Origin: Halobium salinum
GTDB taxonomy: Archaea; Halobacteriota; Halobacteria; Halobacteriales; Haloferacaceae
Assembly: GCF_026586625.1 (NCBI RefSeq)
Contig: NZ_JAODIW010000007.1
Location: 1 to 64,000, forward strand
Length of the DNA: 64,000 nucleotides
Reading direction: 5' to 3'
The notes below the pieces were generated by a model. The model saw only the letters and a program-made list of their open reading frames with translations. It did no database searches and had not been told where the DNA came from. Positions 16,970 through 24,501 of this stretch are shown here, piece after piece. Each line of letters starts with the position of its first letter. The stretch's first letter is position 1. The position numbers and the translations under genes are program-made.

Positions 16970-17284
16970 ATGAGCAACGACAATCCATTCGGCGAAGCGA
17001 TGGATGACGCAGCGGAGGAAAAAGACCGAGTGGACCAGCAAGATTCGTCGGACTTCGATACAGAACCTTACTACGACGCACTCAATACTGGCGTGAAGGA
17101 CCACACGATAGGCGTCTCCGTAAGCGAAGAAATGCATCAGTTCTGGCGTGAACTCCAGGACACGGATGATGTCGACGTCAATCCGGCCCAGTCCATTCGG
17201 AACCACCTCGAGAATCTTGCCCATCGTCACCCGGACGTATTCGAACGAGCTATGCGGAAGCTCGAAATCGATCGGGAGATGTGA
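16970..17284 (+). CDS. Small ribbon-helix-helix-like DNA-binding protein
   Basis: 104 residues. The N-terminal half is acidic and disordered. The C-terminal half reads strand-helix-helix: TIGVSVSEEMHQFWRELQ then VNPAQSIRNHLENLAHRH, the pattern of ribbon-helix-helix (CopG/ParG-like) proteins. These bind palindromes as dimers through the strand. It is probably co-transcribed with the AAA+ ATPase, although an AT-rich palindrome just before its start gives it its own control point. An inverted repeat follows 10 bp after the stop. Confidence 0.6.
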   Translation: MSNDNPFGEAMDDAAEEKDRVDQQDSSDFDTEPYYDALNTGVKDHTIGVSVSEEMHQFWRELQDTDDVDVNPAQSIRNHLENLAHRHPDVFERAMRKLEIDREM

Positions 17285-17294
17285 CCGACGCCCT

Positions 17295-17336
17295 TAACCA
17301 ACAAGGCTACCGGAAGACATCTTCGCGTTGGTTAAC
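17295..17336. repeat. Inverted repeat D (TTAACCAAC / GTTGGTTAA)
   Basis: Perfect 9-bp arms at 17295-17303 and 17328-17336, beginning 10 bp after the stop codon of the RHH-like gene. Confidence 0.85.
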
Positions 17337-17450
17337 TGGCGAGGGAGACTCAAATCGTCTTGCAATCGGTGACACGCGGACGGTACGCATCGACCCTGCA
17401 GTGACGTAGAATCCGATGAATTGCATTCTAATCGCCAGGATGCGGAGGCT

Positions 17451-17469
17451 CACCCCTATCGACTTGTTC
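17451..17469 (-). repeat. Origin iteron 1
   Basis: Minus-strand copy GAACAAGTCGATAGGGGTG, one base from consensus. Confidence 0.8.
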
Positions 17470-17495
17470 ACCGAGACAACGCGCGTACACAGAGT

Positions 17496-17514
17496 CACCT
17501 CTATCGATTTGTCC
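17496..17514 (-). repeat. Origin iteron 2
   Basis: Minus-strand copy GGACAAATCGATAGAGGTG, two bases from consensus, 26 bp from iteron 1. Confidence 0.75.
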
Positions 17515-17646
17515 AGGGGCGTAGCTAAGGTAGTTCAATCATCGAGATAGACATTCTCGAATTGTAGAATGGAATTGTGAACGGGGGAAGCCGCGGCTGA
17601 GGAACGGATTCTGCATATTGCGGTACTGACTTTGCAACCACCCCCT

Positions 17647-17665
17647 CACCCCTATCGATTTGTTC
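17647..17665 (-). repeat. Origin iteron 3
   Basis: Minus-strand copy matching the 19-bp consensus exactly. Confidence 0.85.
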
Positions 17666-17800
17666 TCCCGGGAAAGAGCAGCACGGGAGCAGTTCGACAC
17701 CGATGGAAATAATGAGAGAGACGGTGATCAAGTGTTCTCTCCCATATTTCACGCTTTTATACCACTGTTTTCGGTCTTTTCGAGAGACGAGGGCGATGTA

Positions 17801-17819
17801 GAACAAATCGATAGAGGAG
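17801..17819 (+). repeat. Origin iteron 4
   Basis: Plus-strand copy GAACAAATCGATAGAGGAG, two bases from consensus. First copy in the right-pointing orientation. Confidence 0.75.
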
Positions 17820-17943
17820 ACTCACCAAGTTCAGAAGCGAGTCTAAGGACTTGTATTGAGGATGTAGAAGCCGACCATACCCACGTTACAGGGACCTGTT
17901 TAAGTCAAGAAACGAAGCCAAATCAAGCGACTCCAATTGGTTA

Positions 17944-17962
17944 GAACAAATCGATAGGGGTG
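17944..17962 (+). repeat. Origin iteron 5
   Basis: Plus-strand exact consensus copy, preceded by GGTTA like iteron 6, so the conserved unit may be a few bases longer here. Confidence 0.85.
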
Positions 17963-17965
17963 TGT

Positions 17966-18055
17966 CTACTCTAGCTAGGCTAGTACTAGAACTAGAAGAA
18001 AGAAGAATAGATAGAGAGGACAACAACTCATCTAACGAAATATTCGGCTTAGGGG
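17966..18055. other. CTAG-rich, AT-rich stretch in the origin (candidate unwinding element)
   Basis: Five CTAG tetramers fall within 25 bp (17971-17995), followed by A-rich sequence to about 18055. CTAG is generally rare in haloarchaeal genomes. The position between iterons fits a duplex-unwinding element. Confidence 0.45.
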
Positions 18056-18106
18056 TGGTAACAGCGTGATCGACATCGAGTTACCCCCACCCCTCCTTTG
18101 TGGTTA

Positions 18107-18125
18107 GAACAAATCGATAGGGGTG
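18107..18125 (+). repeat. Origin iteron 6
   Basis: Plus-strand exact consensus copy. A decayed partial copy (AAATCGACAGGGGA) follows at 18252-18265, just before the orc gene. Confidence 0.85.
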
Positions 18126-18299
18126 AGAGGGTGTTCTTCATTTCTCGTGATGTCGTCCAAAGAAAGCCTCACAAACAAATCGTCGGAGGTCAGCGAACAG
18201 AACGCTGTAACTCTTTGATTCTATGTCTCTGAGCCTCATAGCGGCAGAAAAGAAATCGACAGGGGAATCTTTTAGTATCCTGATAGAGTGGGGTGGGGT

Positions 18300-19622
18300 A
18301 TGCCCACGGATCCTGGTCCCGAGGAAACACCCGAGTCTACGGGTTCCATTAAAGATCTCATCCTCGAGCAGGAAGAAGCCGCGAGTCTCATCAAGAACCG
18401 CTCTCTGCTCGAACCGAACGAGATCGTCGACGAGGAACGTATCGTCGGCCGCGACTCCCAGCTCACCGACATCACTCAGCATCTTCGAGTTGCGATTAGT
18501 AATGAACGGCCCCCAAACCTCTTCCTCTACGGGCCGTCAGGGACTGGGAAGTCGCTCATCATCAACGCCGTCTGTTCGAACATCCTCGAACTCTGTGAAA
18601 GCCGCGACATCAGATTCGGCGTAGTCCAGATGAACTGCCAGAACGTCGGGACTCTCGGTTCTGCCGTTTACGAGTTATCTCGAAAAGTCGCGAACGACGT
18701 CGGAGCGACCGTTGAGGTTCCAGAACACGGCATCCCGAACAAGAAGAAATGGCGAGAACTCTATCGTCTAATTAACGAGCACTACGACACAGTCGTCTTC
18801 ATCCTCGACGAACTCGATATGCTCGTCGGTCGCCGAGATATGGAGGAACCTGCCTTCTCCCGTCTTCTGTACCAGCTTTCTCGTGCTGGGAGTACGGACG
18901 AGATTACCGCCCAGGTCTCTGTGACCGCCATCACCAACGACACGAAGATGATGGAGAACGTTGGCAGTCGAGCACTCAGTTCGTTCACACCGGAGGACGT
19001 CCACTTCAGCGACTATGACGCCAACCAACTCCGAGAGATTCTCTGGGCACGGGAAGATGCCTTCCACGAGGGCGCACTCAGTAACGACGTGATCCCACTG
19101 GCTGCAGCATTTGCGGCCCAAACGAACGGGGACGCACGGAAGGCGATCGATCTAATGCGGACAGCAGGTTCAATCGCCGAAAAAGCAAACGCGGACCAGG
19201 TTCGTGAAGAGCACATTCGAGAAGCCCAAGACAAGGTCGAGAAGAACCGCGTTCTGGAGGTAACTCGTGGAATTAGTACCCAGAAGAAGCTCTGTCTCTT
19301 CGCGACTGCTGCCGTTGCCCGGGAGACCGGGGGGGCAGCGAAAAGTCCGCTCGGGTATCGAGTATACCAGTATCTAACGGGGACACTTGATGCAGACCAG
19401 TATCACCAGGAGACGTACGTGAACAAGATGAAGGAGCTCACGACGTACTCCTTGGTCGAGACTGAGCGAAAAAGTCAGGGCCCGCACTCGGGAAGCTACC
19501 TCGAGTTCACGTTTGGGGAGAATCCGAACACGATTATCGAAACGCTTCGAGAAGATTCACGACTGAAAGACGTCCACGTGGATGAACTACGGACGGTGGT
19601 GCGGGCTCAGATCAATCAGTAG
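18300..19622 (+). CDS. orc: Orc1/Cdc6 replication initiator
   Basis: 440 residues from the ATG at 18300 (MPTDPGPEETPEST). An in-frame GTG 12 bp upstream is less likely. It has AAA+ Walker A GPSGTGKS (78-85), Walker B VVFILDELDML (about 164-174), a sensor-1 region AITNDTKM, the lid with DARKAIDLMR, and a C-terminal winged helix that begins around TRGISTQKKL. Length and layout match archaeal Orc1/Cdc6. It binds origin boxes and loads MCM helicase. Iterons lie on both sides of it, so it most likely recognises them and autoregulates. Confidence 0.93.
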   Translation: MPTDPGPEETPESTGSIKDLILEQEEAASLIKNRSLLEPNEIVDEERIVGRDSQLTDITQHLRVAISNERPPNLFLYGPSGTGKSLIINAVCSNILELCESRDIRFGVVQMNCQNVGTLGSAVYELSRKVANDVGATVEVPEHGIPNKKKWRELYRLINEHYDTVVFILDELDMLVGRRDMEEPAFSRLLYQLSRAGSTDEITAQVSVTAITNDTKMMENVGSRALSSFTPEDVHFSDYDANQLREILWAREDAFHEGALSNDVIPLAAAFAAQTNGDARKAIDLMRTAGSIAEKANADQVREEHIREAQDKVEKNRVLEVTRGISTQKKLCLFATAAVARETGGAAKSPLGYRVYQYLTGTLDADQYHQETYVNKMKELTTYSLVETERKSQGPHSGSYLEFTFGENPNTIIETLREDSRLKDVHVDELRTVVRAQINQ

Positions 19623-19632
19623 CTCCTGCTCG

Positions 19633-19651
19633 GAACAAATCGATAGGGGCG
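19633..19651 (+). repeat. Origin iteron 7
   Basis: Plus-strand copy with one change near the end (GGGGCG), 10 bp after the orc stop codon. Confidence 0.8.
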
Positions 19652-19686
19652 AGGGTGATGCGACGTTCTAGCTCACTCGATATCGA

Positions 19687-19705
19687 GAACAAGTCGATAG
19701 GGGTG
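19687..19705 (+). repeat. Origin iteron 8
   Basis: Plus-strand copy GAACAAGTCGATAGGGGTG, the same variant as iteron 1. Confidence 0.8.
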
Positions 19706-19733
19706 TGTCTCTAGGGTTTGGTGGACTCTCACA

Positions 19734-19752
19734 CAACAAATCGATAGAGGTG
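19734..19752 (+). repeat. Origin iteron 9
   Basis: Plus-strand copy CAACAAATCGATAGAGGTG, two bases from consensus. Confidence 0.75.
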
Positions 19753-19837
19753 TCTCTCCTGGCCCCGAGATTCTGGATGACCGGCACCTAATGAAAAATC
19801 GATATAAGTCGGTACGCCTGGCGCTCTTGCGCTCAGA

Positions 19838-19860
19838 TTATGCGGACGTGGTGGGGGGTG
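19838..19860 (+). repeat. Second iteron family, copy 1 (TTATGCGGAC ... GTGGGGGGTG)
   Basis: 23-bp element with an 8-bp invariant head TTATGCGG and a G-rich tail. Three copies lie between the orc gene and the PolB2 operon. Confidence 0.75.
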
Positions 19861-19892
19861 ACGAAGCGTCGTCTCAAATATCCCCGAACAAT

Positions 19893-19915
19893 TTATGCGG
19901 ACACGGTGGGGGGTG
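19893..19915 (+). repeat. Second iteron family, copy 2
   Basis: Same 23-bp element with ACAC instead of ACGT in the middle, 55 bp downstream of copy 1. Confidence 0.75.
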
Positions 19916-19957
19916 AGGGTTCCTTTCTTACGGTATCCCCAGACCTTCTTCAGAAGA

Positions 19958-19978
19958 TTATGCGGACACAGGGGGGTG
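19958..19978 (+). repeat. Second iteron family, copy 3
   Basis: Same element shortened by 2 bp, 65 bp after copy 2. The tail GGGGGGTG is kept. Confidence 0.7.
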
Positions 19979-20054
19979 TCCCTCTGTATCACTATGCCGG
20001 CACAGATCCTCCAGATTGTTCGGAAGCGGGAGCTGAACTTCTTCCGATGGCTGA

Positions 20055-22220
20055 TTACCTAGGTTCCACAACCGTGAACTCCGTCAGATCCAGCTCCCGT
20101 GTCTCGGCGAGTTCCCGACGAATATCTGTTCGATCCCACCCGAGCGGGGAGAGAATGCTTTCGACAGCACGGATGAGCTGGATTTCGTAGTACGACGAGT
20201 CGTACGTATCGAACTCTTCATGGGCGAGGGCGACACGCTCCCGCGAGGTTTTCTCGTCGTCGACGACCACGTACCTGATATCTTGGCCAGGATGAACTGC
20301 GAGGTCTTGGTCGCGAGCACGTTTCAGCGCCGCGACGGTCTGTGTGCTCTGTGTATAGCCTTCGAGTGGTTTTGAGACACGGTTCCGCTCAACGAGCTGC
20401 TTCACCGGCACCGTACCAGCATGGAGTGTTTTGATTGCCCGTTTGAGACAGCCGAGGACGGCTCTTGGGGATCGAGTTGCGTCGAGCCGTTCGAGACACT
20501 CCCGCTGGACGTTCTCGATGAACGGTGGCGTCGACCGCTGTCGAGCCTCGATGCCACGGATTTTGAACTCGTCTTCGCCAGCGACCTTTCCGAAATACTT
20601 CGTCAACGCACCGGCGTCACTCTCGCGTTGGGGTACGAACGCCACCCAGTCGTAGTGAGCTTCGTACTCGAGCCGAATGTCGACTGCTTCGGTGATCTCA
20701 GTCGCGAGTTCCGTGAGATTCTCTCGCTGATCGTCGCCGATATCAGGATCTGGTGTCACCCAAATTGAATCGACGATGCCGTGGACGACACGCCAGCCAC
20801 CGGCTTCGAGGCGTTGCTTTGCCGTCAACAAAATTTCGCGAGCGAACGCGTTGATCGCCTCGTGGCACTCGATTCTCCCATATTTCGCGTTGTTGAATCC
20901 TTGATAGCCGAAGCAGGCGACGAGGATCCATTTCAGGGCTCCCGACCGCCCTTCGAGTTCTTCGAGGCGTTCCTCGTCAGGGTCATCGCGTTCTTGTTCG
21001 CGACGGATCGCGGCCTTGATCTCGTCACGCGCATCGATGATCGGCTGGAGGACGTCGACGAGATAGCCGCGTTCGTCACAGATCGAATAGCCGAGGTCGG
21101 GGACATCGTCGCGGCCGCGATGGCACTCACACCGGATCACGTCGGGCGACACGTTCCTCGTACAGATGATGTTCGGGTACAACGATGAGAAGTCGAGTTC
21201 GTGGACGTCCTCGTGTAGGCCGACTTCCGGCGCGAAAATGAACCCACCACGGTCGGCGTCGTGGAGCGTTCCCATCGATTTGTACTCCTCGTGCCGCCAA
21301 GAGTTCCACGGGACGAGAACTCCTCGCTTGTGGGCTTCGCAGATCTGGATGGCCGTGAGGATGTTGCCGATCGACGCCCAGGCCGCCTCCTGAATTGGCT
21401 TTCGTGACCGGGTTACCAGGTCGAGGACGCCGTCAATGTAAGTCTCGCCAAAGAAGAACGTGTTCGATCGGTCAATGATTGCTCGCCCGGGTACGTTGTA
21501 GCGTGCCGGTGAGTGCCCGACGCGGCCGTAGCTCGCATAGGTCGATCGGCTCGCGAGCTGCTGGTAGTCAACATCGGCCCACCGGCTCAGCGAGAAGTCG
21601 TCGACGCCGGCGCTGGCAGCCATCCCGTACAGGGTCGGAATGATTTGGCTCGTTGAGCACACGAGGACATCCGGGTCGTGTTGGTCGAGCGCCCCCTGTA
21701 CTGCCGTCAGGATGTCTACCGGCGGGCCTGTAACCGTATCGCCGTCGACGGACAGTTCAGTGTACACATCGCCGCTTGTCTCCGTAAGCGGGACGCTGAG
21801 TCGGAGTGTAGAGAGGTCGCTCGCTGGCGTCGGGTTCACATCGTTCTCGAGACAGTACCTGAACTCTCGTGAGAGGTCGACGTTGAAGCAGGCGAGATCC
21901 CCAACCGGGTAGTCGGACAACTGGCGTGCCTGCCGAGCAAGCGATGTGACTCGGTCGATGTGGCTGACGTCAACAGCGAGGACATCCTCGTCGCCGCGAC
22001 GGAAGCCGGGCCGCCGGGGGACGACCTCGGTCGCGACGACATCGGGGTGACGCTCGTAGACCGTTCGAAGGTTCGTGAGGTCGATATCTACGTCGGGTGA
22101 GCGTGGGGCAACGTAGAAACGCGGTGTGTAGTCGTCATGCTCGGTTACAACGGCATCGTCGGCTCCGGTCTCCCATTCGAGGATGCGGCCGTCATCGAGG
22201 TAGTCGATTGTGAACGGCAT
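20055..22220 (-). CDS. Family-B DNA polymerase, PolB2-like, probably without proofreading
   Basis: 721 residues from the ATG at 22220 (MPFTIDYLDDGRI). The longer upstream frame is an overlap with the neighbour. Polymerase motif A DFSSLYPNII (about 342-351) and a motif B-like ACFGYQGFNNAKYGR are clear. Motif C reads HGIVDSIW, keeping the second Asp of the usual YGDTDS but not the first. The Exo I DxE acids expected in the N-terminal exonuclease are not visible, so proofreading is probably lost. It is the last gene of a three-gene operon that resembles damage-tolerance cassettes. Translesion synthesis is an inference from family and context. Confidence 0.85.
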   Translation of the reverse strand: MPFTIDYLDDGRILEWETGADDAVVTEHDDYTPRFYVAPRSPDVDIDLTNLRTVYERHPDVVATEVVPRRPGFRRGDEDVLAVDVSHIDRVTSLARQARQLSDYPVGDLACFNVDLSREFRYCLENDVNPTPASDLSTLRLSVPLTETSGDVYTELSVDGDTVTGPPVDILTAVQGALDQHDPDVLVCSTSQIIPTLYGMAASAGVDDFSLSRWADVDYQQLASRSTYASYGRVGHSPARYNVPGRAIIDRSNTFFFGETYIDGVLDLVTRSRKPIQEAAWASIGNILTAIQICEAHKRGVLVPWNSWRHEEYKSMGTLHDADRGGFIFAPEVGLHEDVHELDFSSLYPNIICTRNVSPDVIRCECHRGRDDVPDLGYSICDERGYLVDVLQPIIDARDEIKAAIRREQERDDPDEERLEELEGRSGALKWILVACFGYQGFNNAKYGRIECHEAINAFAREILLTAKQRLEAGGWRVVHGIVDSIWVTPDPDIGDDQRENLTELATEITEAVDIRLEYEAHYDWVAFVPQRESDAGALTKYFGKVAGEDEFKIRGIEARQRSTPPFIENVQRECLERLDATRSPRAVLGCLKRAIKTLHAGTVPVKQLVERNRVSKPLEGYTQSTQTVAALKRARDQDLAVHPGQDIRYVVVDDEKTSRERVALAHEEFDTYDSSYYEIQLIRAVESILSPLGWDRTDIRRELAETRELDLTEFTVVEPR

Positions 22221-22222
22221 GG

Positions 22223-22528
22223 CTACTCGTTTCCATCGCGCGGGTCGGCCTCCAGGTCGTATTCGGCTTCGCATGCTTCCTCGAGACCCTCGAGGCGATC
22301 TTCGAGGCTTTCGAGTCGTGCTTCCTGTTCGAGATCGATGCTGAGGAGCGCCGGCAGGAACGGGTTCTGGTGATTCAATAGCCCACTTGCGTCGGCGTGC
22401 TCGCGAGCGTAGGTGAACAACTGATCGAACCGTGGTTGGTCGCGACGACGAAGCGCACGACGGAAGTCCGCCCACCGGTCTTCGATGGCTCGTAGTGCGT
22501 CCCGGTACGTCGGATTGGTCCGCCCCAT
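22223..22528 (-). CDS. Small conserved partner protein of the PolB2 operon
   Basis: 101 residues from the ATG at 22528 (MGRTNPTYRDALRAIEDRW). It is entirely helical, basic at first and then acidic, with a coiled-coil-like end (LEQEARLESLEDRLEGLEE). Its stop lies 2 bp before the polymerase start and its own start 2 bp after the upstream gene, so all three are one transcript. I recognise no catalytic motif. A structural or adaptor role for the polymerase is likely. Confidence 0.75.
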   Translation of the reverse strand: MGRTNPTYRDALRAIEDRWADFRRALRRRDQPRFDQLFTYAREHADASGLLNHQNPFLPALLSIDLEQEARLESLEDRLEGLEEACEAEYDLEADPRDGNE

Positions 22529-22530
22529 CG

Positions 22531-23496
22531 CTATTGGCCTCCAGCACCGACAGTGCCAGTCCACGCATCGAGGAGTGGGTTTGCGGTGAGCGATGCGGTC
22601 GATCCGTCGGCCATCACGCCCAGTCCGATGCCGTCGGTGGCATCTGTCGGGGTCGGGGGCGCGGCCGGTTCCAGTCCGACCTGTTTCGCACGAGCACCGA
22701 GCAGCTGCCGCCAGTAGGCAAACGTCGTCTGGTAGTACGCGCCGCCGTCGACGGGATAGACGAGCGTTTCGAACTCGTCACCGACGAACCGTGGCCCCAT
22801 CCGCGTTTGCTCGCACTCTAAGTGGTGCTCAGCCGCCGTGGCGACAGATGCCGTGAACTCATCGGGCTTGGTTCGGGTAACGAGAACCGGGATGTCGTAA
22901 CCTTCGGCGTAGGTCGCGAGCCGTGCGAGCGTACGCGCTTGGAGTGTCGCTGCATGGGTTTCTCCAAGCGTGTCGTCGGCACGGTATTGCGCGTCGACGA
23001 CTGGGGCGACGATGAGTGAAGGGGTGTACTGAGCTGTCTCGTCGTCGCGTCCAGAGGACTGGGTATTCGTCGCGTTGGCCTCTGTGGCCGTGGTCTGTTG
23101 GACGTGCTGATTTACCGCCCTTGGGAGATCGCAGACCGCTCCATAATGCTGATAGGCAGTGAAGCCCCGCGCAACGTGGATACGGTCGAGCAGCCGTTGG
23201 CTAGGCGATATCCGCGCGAGCGCAGTCGTTGTAGCGTGTCCGTTAGCATCGACCCAGAAGGCGGGCCCGTCGTGCATGAGCAAATGGTCGAGGACGATGG
23301 ACTGGAGTATCGGGACCCCACGGCCACCGTCGATATCTAGGAGCGTGATGCCGTCGTCGAGCGAGGGAAGCAGGATGTTCTCGCCCGGATCGGCTTTGTC
23401 GACGAGATTCTGATTCCGATCTGCCCCCCGTGATGGCCGACTTACTGCCAACTGCTTCGACGACGCGCTCGACGTCGACGTGGAGTCTTCGAACAT
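22531..23496 (-). CDS. RecA/RadA-superfamily protein with degenerate P-loop
   Basis: 321 residues, ATG at 23496 (MFEDSTSTSS). The core has RecA-like strands: ITLLDIDGGRGVPILQSIVL occupies the Walker A position but lacks the GK[ST], and SLIVAPVVDAQYRA the Walker B position. This suggests a pseudo-ATPase. The low-complexity insert (TTATEANATNTQ) is a loop. The first gene of an operon ending in a PolB2-like polymerase, it parallels bacterial ImuA-ImuB-DnaE2 cassettes, where a RecA-like protein accompanies an error-prone polymerase. That comparison is an analogy. Confidence 0.65.
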   Translation of the reverse strand: MFEDSTSTSSASSKQLAVSRPSRGADRNQNLVDKADPGENILLPSLDDGITLLDIDGGRGVPILQSIVLDHLLMHDGPAFWVDANGHATTTALARISPSQRLLDRIHVARGFTAYQHYGAVCDLPRAVNQHVQQTTATEANATNTQSSGRDDETAQYTPSLIVAPVVDAQYRADDTLGETHAATLQARTLARLATYAEGYDIPVLVTRTKPDEFTASVATAAEHHLECEQTRMGPRFVGDEFETLVYPVDGGAYYQTTFAYWRQLLGARAKQVGLEPAAPPTPTDATDGIGLGVMADGSTASLTANPLLDAWTGTVGAGGQ

Positions 23497-23659
23497 ACTC
23501 AACTAGATGCCAACCGGCCCGATAAGCCGCGGCGTGTCGTTTCCGCGTTTCAGGAAATAGAGTGGGATCGGGAACTACAGCGGCGCAGTCGCCCGGTTTA
23601 CCGATTTGAGTTACTATTTCCGAGAACGCTTCCGGAATCGTCAGATCCTATCTTTGCGA

Positions 23660-23700
23660 TTAACCAACGCCAGCGAGTTCTGGGGCCATCTGTTGGTTAA
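23660..23700. repeat. Inverted repeat E (TTAACCAAC / GTTGGTTAA)
   Basis: Arms at 23660-23668 and 23692-23700. It lies between the divergent PolB2 operon and the SRAP gene, where a bound protein could control both. Confidence 0.85.
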
Positions 23701-23799
23701 GATATGCCGTATTGCGACCTTCGCGAGTCACAACGTGGCCATACTCATCTCTGCTCACCGTGACATACGTTCAAGCCAGTCCCCCACGAATCTCTGTGT

Positions 23800-24486
23800 A
23801 TGTGCGGACGAAATTCCCTTTTCGTCTCTCAGGGTGACCTTGAGACTCGGTTTGATGCTGAGGTTGTCGCCGACGGCGGATACACACCACGCTACAATAT
23901 CGCTCCGGGCGATGACTTGGAAGTCATCACGAACGAAGCGGACGACGAGATCGACCAGTATCACTGGGGATTGATTCCCTTCTGGGCGGATGAACCTGAA
24001 GAAGGGATCATCAACGCTCGTTCAGAGACAGCGGACAAGAAGCGTGTCTTCAAGCGTGCCTGGGAATCCCGCCCCTGTCTCGTCCTCTCGTCGGGGTTCT
24101 ATGAGTGGAAATCAGCAAATGGTGGCCCGAAGCAGCCGTATCGGATTCATCGAGAAAACGGCCCCGCGTTTGCAATGGCCGGTCTCTGGGACGTGTGGGA
24201 GGGCGAAGCGGACACGATTGCGTGTGTGACAATTCTAACGACCGAGCCAAACGACCTGATGGAACCGATCCACAACCGGATGCCTGTCGTTCTGCCGGAA
24301 AACGTTGAGTCCGAGTGGCTCTCTGCTGGCCCAGACGCCCGCAAGGAACTCTGTCAGCCCTATCCAGAACACGATTTGGCGGCGTACGAGATTTCGACAC
24401 GGGTCAACAATCCCGGAAACGACGACCCCACCGTTATCGAATCGCTCGAACACGAGCAATCCGGACTAGGTGAGTTTGGTTCGTAA
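23800..24486 (+). CDS. SRAP/HMCES-family abasic-site shielding protein (YedK-like)
   Basis: 228 residues. The mature protein begins with Cys2 (MCGRNSLF), the residue that forms a thiazolidine crosslink to abasic sites. Other family hallmarks are NIAP, NARSET, GFYEWK (active-site Glu) and HNRMPVVL (active-site His). All are present, so it should be functional. It protects single-stranded abasic sites during replication. It is divergent from the PolB2 operon across an inverted repeat, so the two probably form one damage-tolerance module. Confidence 0.92.
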   Translation: MCGRNSLFVSQGDLETRFDAEVVADGGYTPRYNIAPGDDLEVITNEADDEIDQYHWGLIPFWADEPEEGIINARSETADKKRVFKRAWESRPCLVLSSGFYEWKSANGGPKQPYRIHRENGPAFAMAGLWDVWEGEADTIACVTILTTEPNDLMEPIHNRMPVVLPENVESEWLSAGPDARKELCQPYPEHDLAAYEISTRVNNPGNDDPTVIESLEHEQSGLGEFGS

Positions 24487-24501
24487 TAGGACGATACAGG
24501 C

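Larger units (their letters stand above)
17451..19752. other. Replication origin region: iterons flanking orc1/cdc6
   Basis: Nine copies of a 19-bp element with consensus GAACAAATCGATAGGGGTG lie on both sides of an orc1/cdc6 gene. The three leftmost point left and the other six point right. Archaeal origins have origin recognition boxes with a G-rich tail in inverted orientation next to the initiator gene, which is what is seen here. The AT-rich, CTAG-rich stretch 17966-18055 between iterons 5 and 6 is the best candidate for the unwinding element. The 1-kb stretch 17285-18299 otherwise contains no gene I can support. Confidence 0.8.

Noticed and set aside
17451-19752. Iteron array considered as a CRISPR array
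   Set aside because: Spacing is irregular (26 bp to more than 1.5 kb), orientation changes, and a gene lies inside. There are no Cas genes in the window.
3809-23700. Inverted repeats as intrinsic terminators or as integron attC sites
   Set aside because: No T-tract follows them and copies B and E are upstream of genes, so terminators do not fit all. Total length of 41-43 bp and near-perfect symmetry differ from attC, and no IntI-specific feature was seen. Kept as a hypothesis only.
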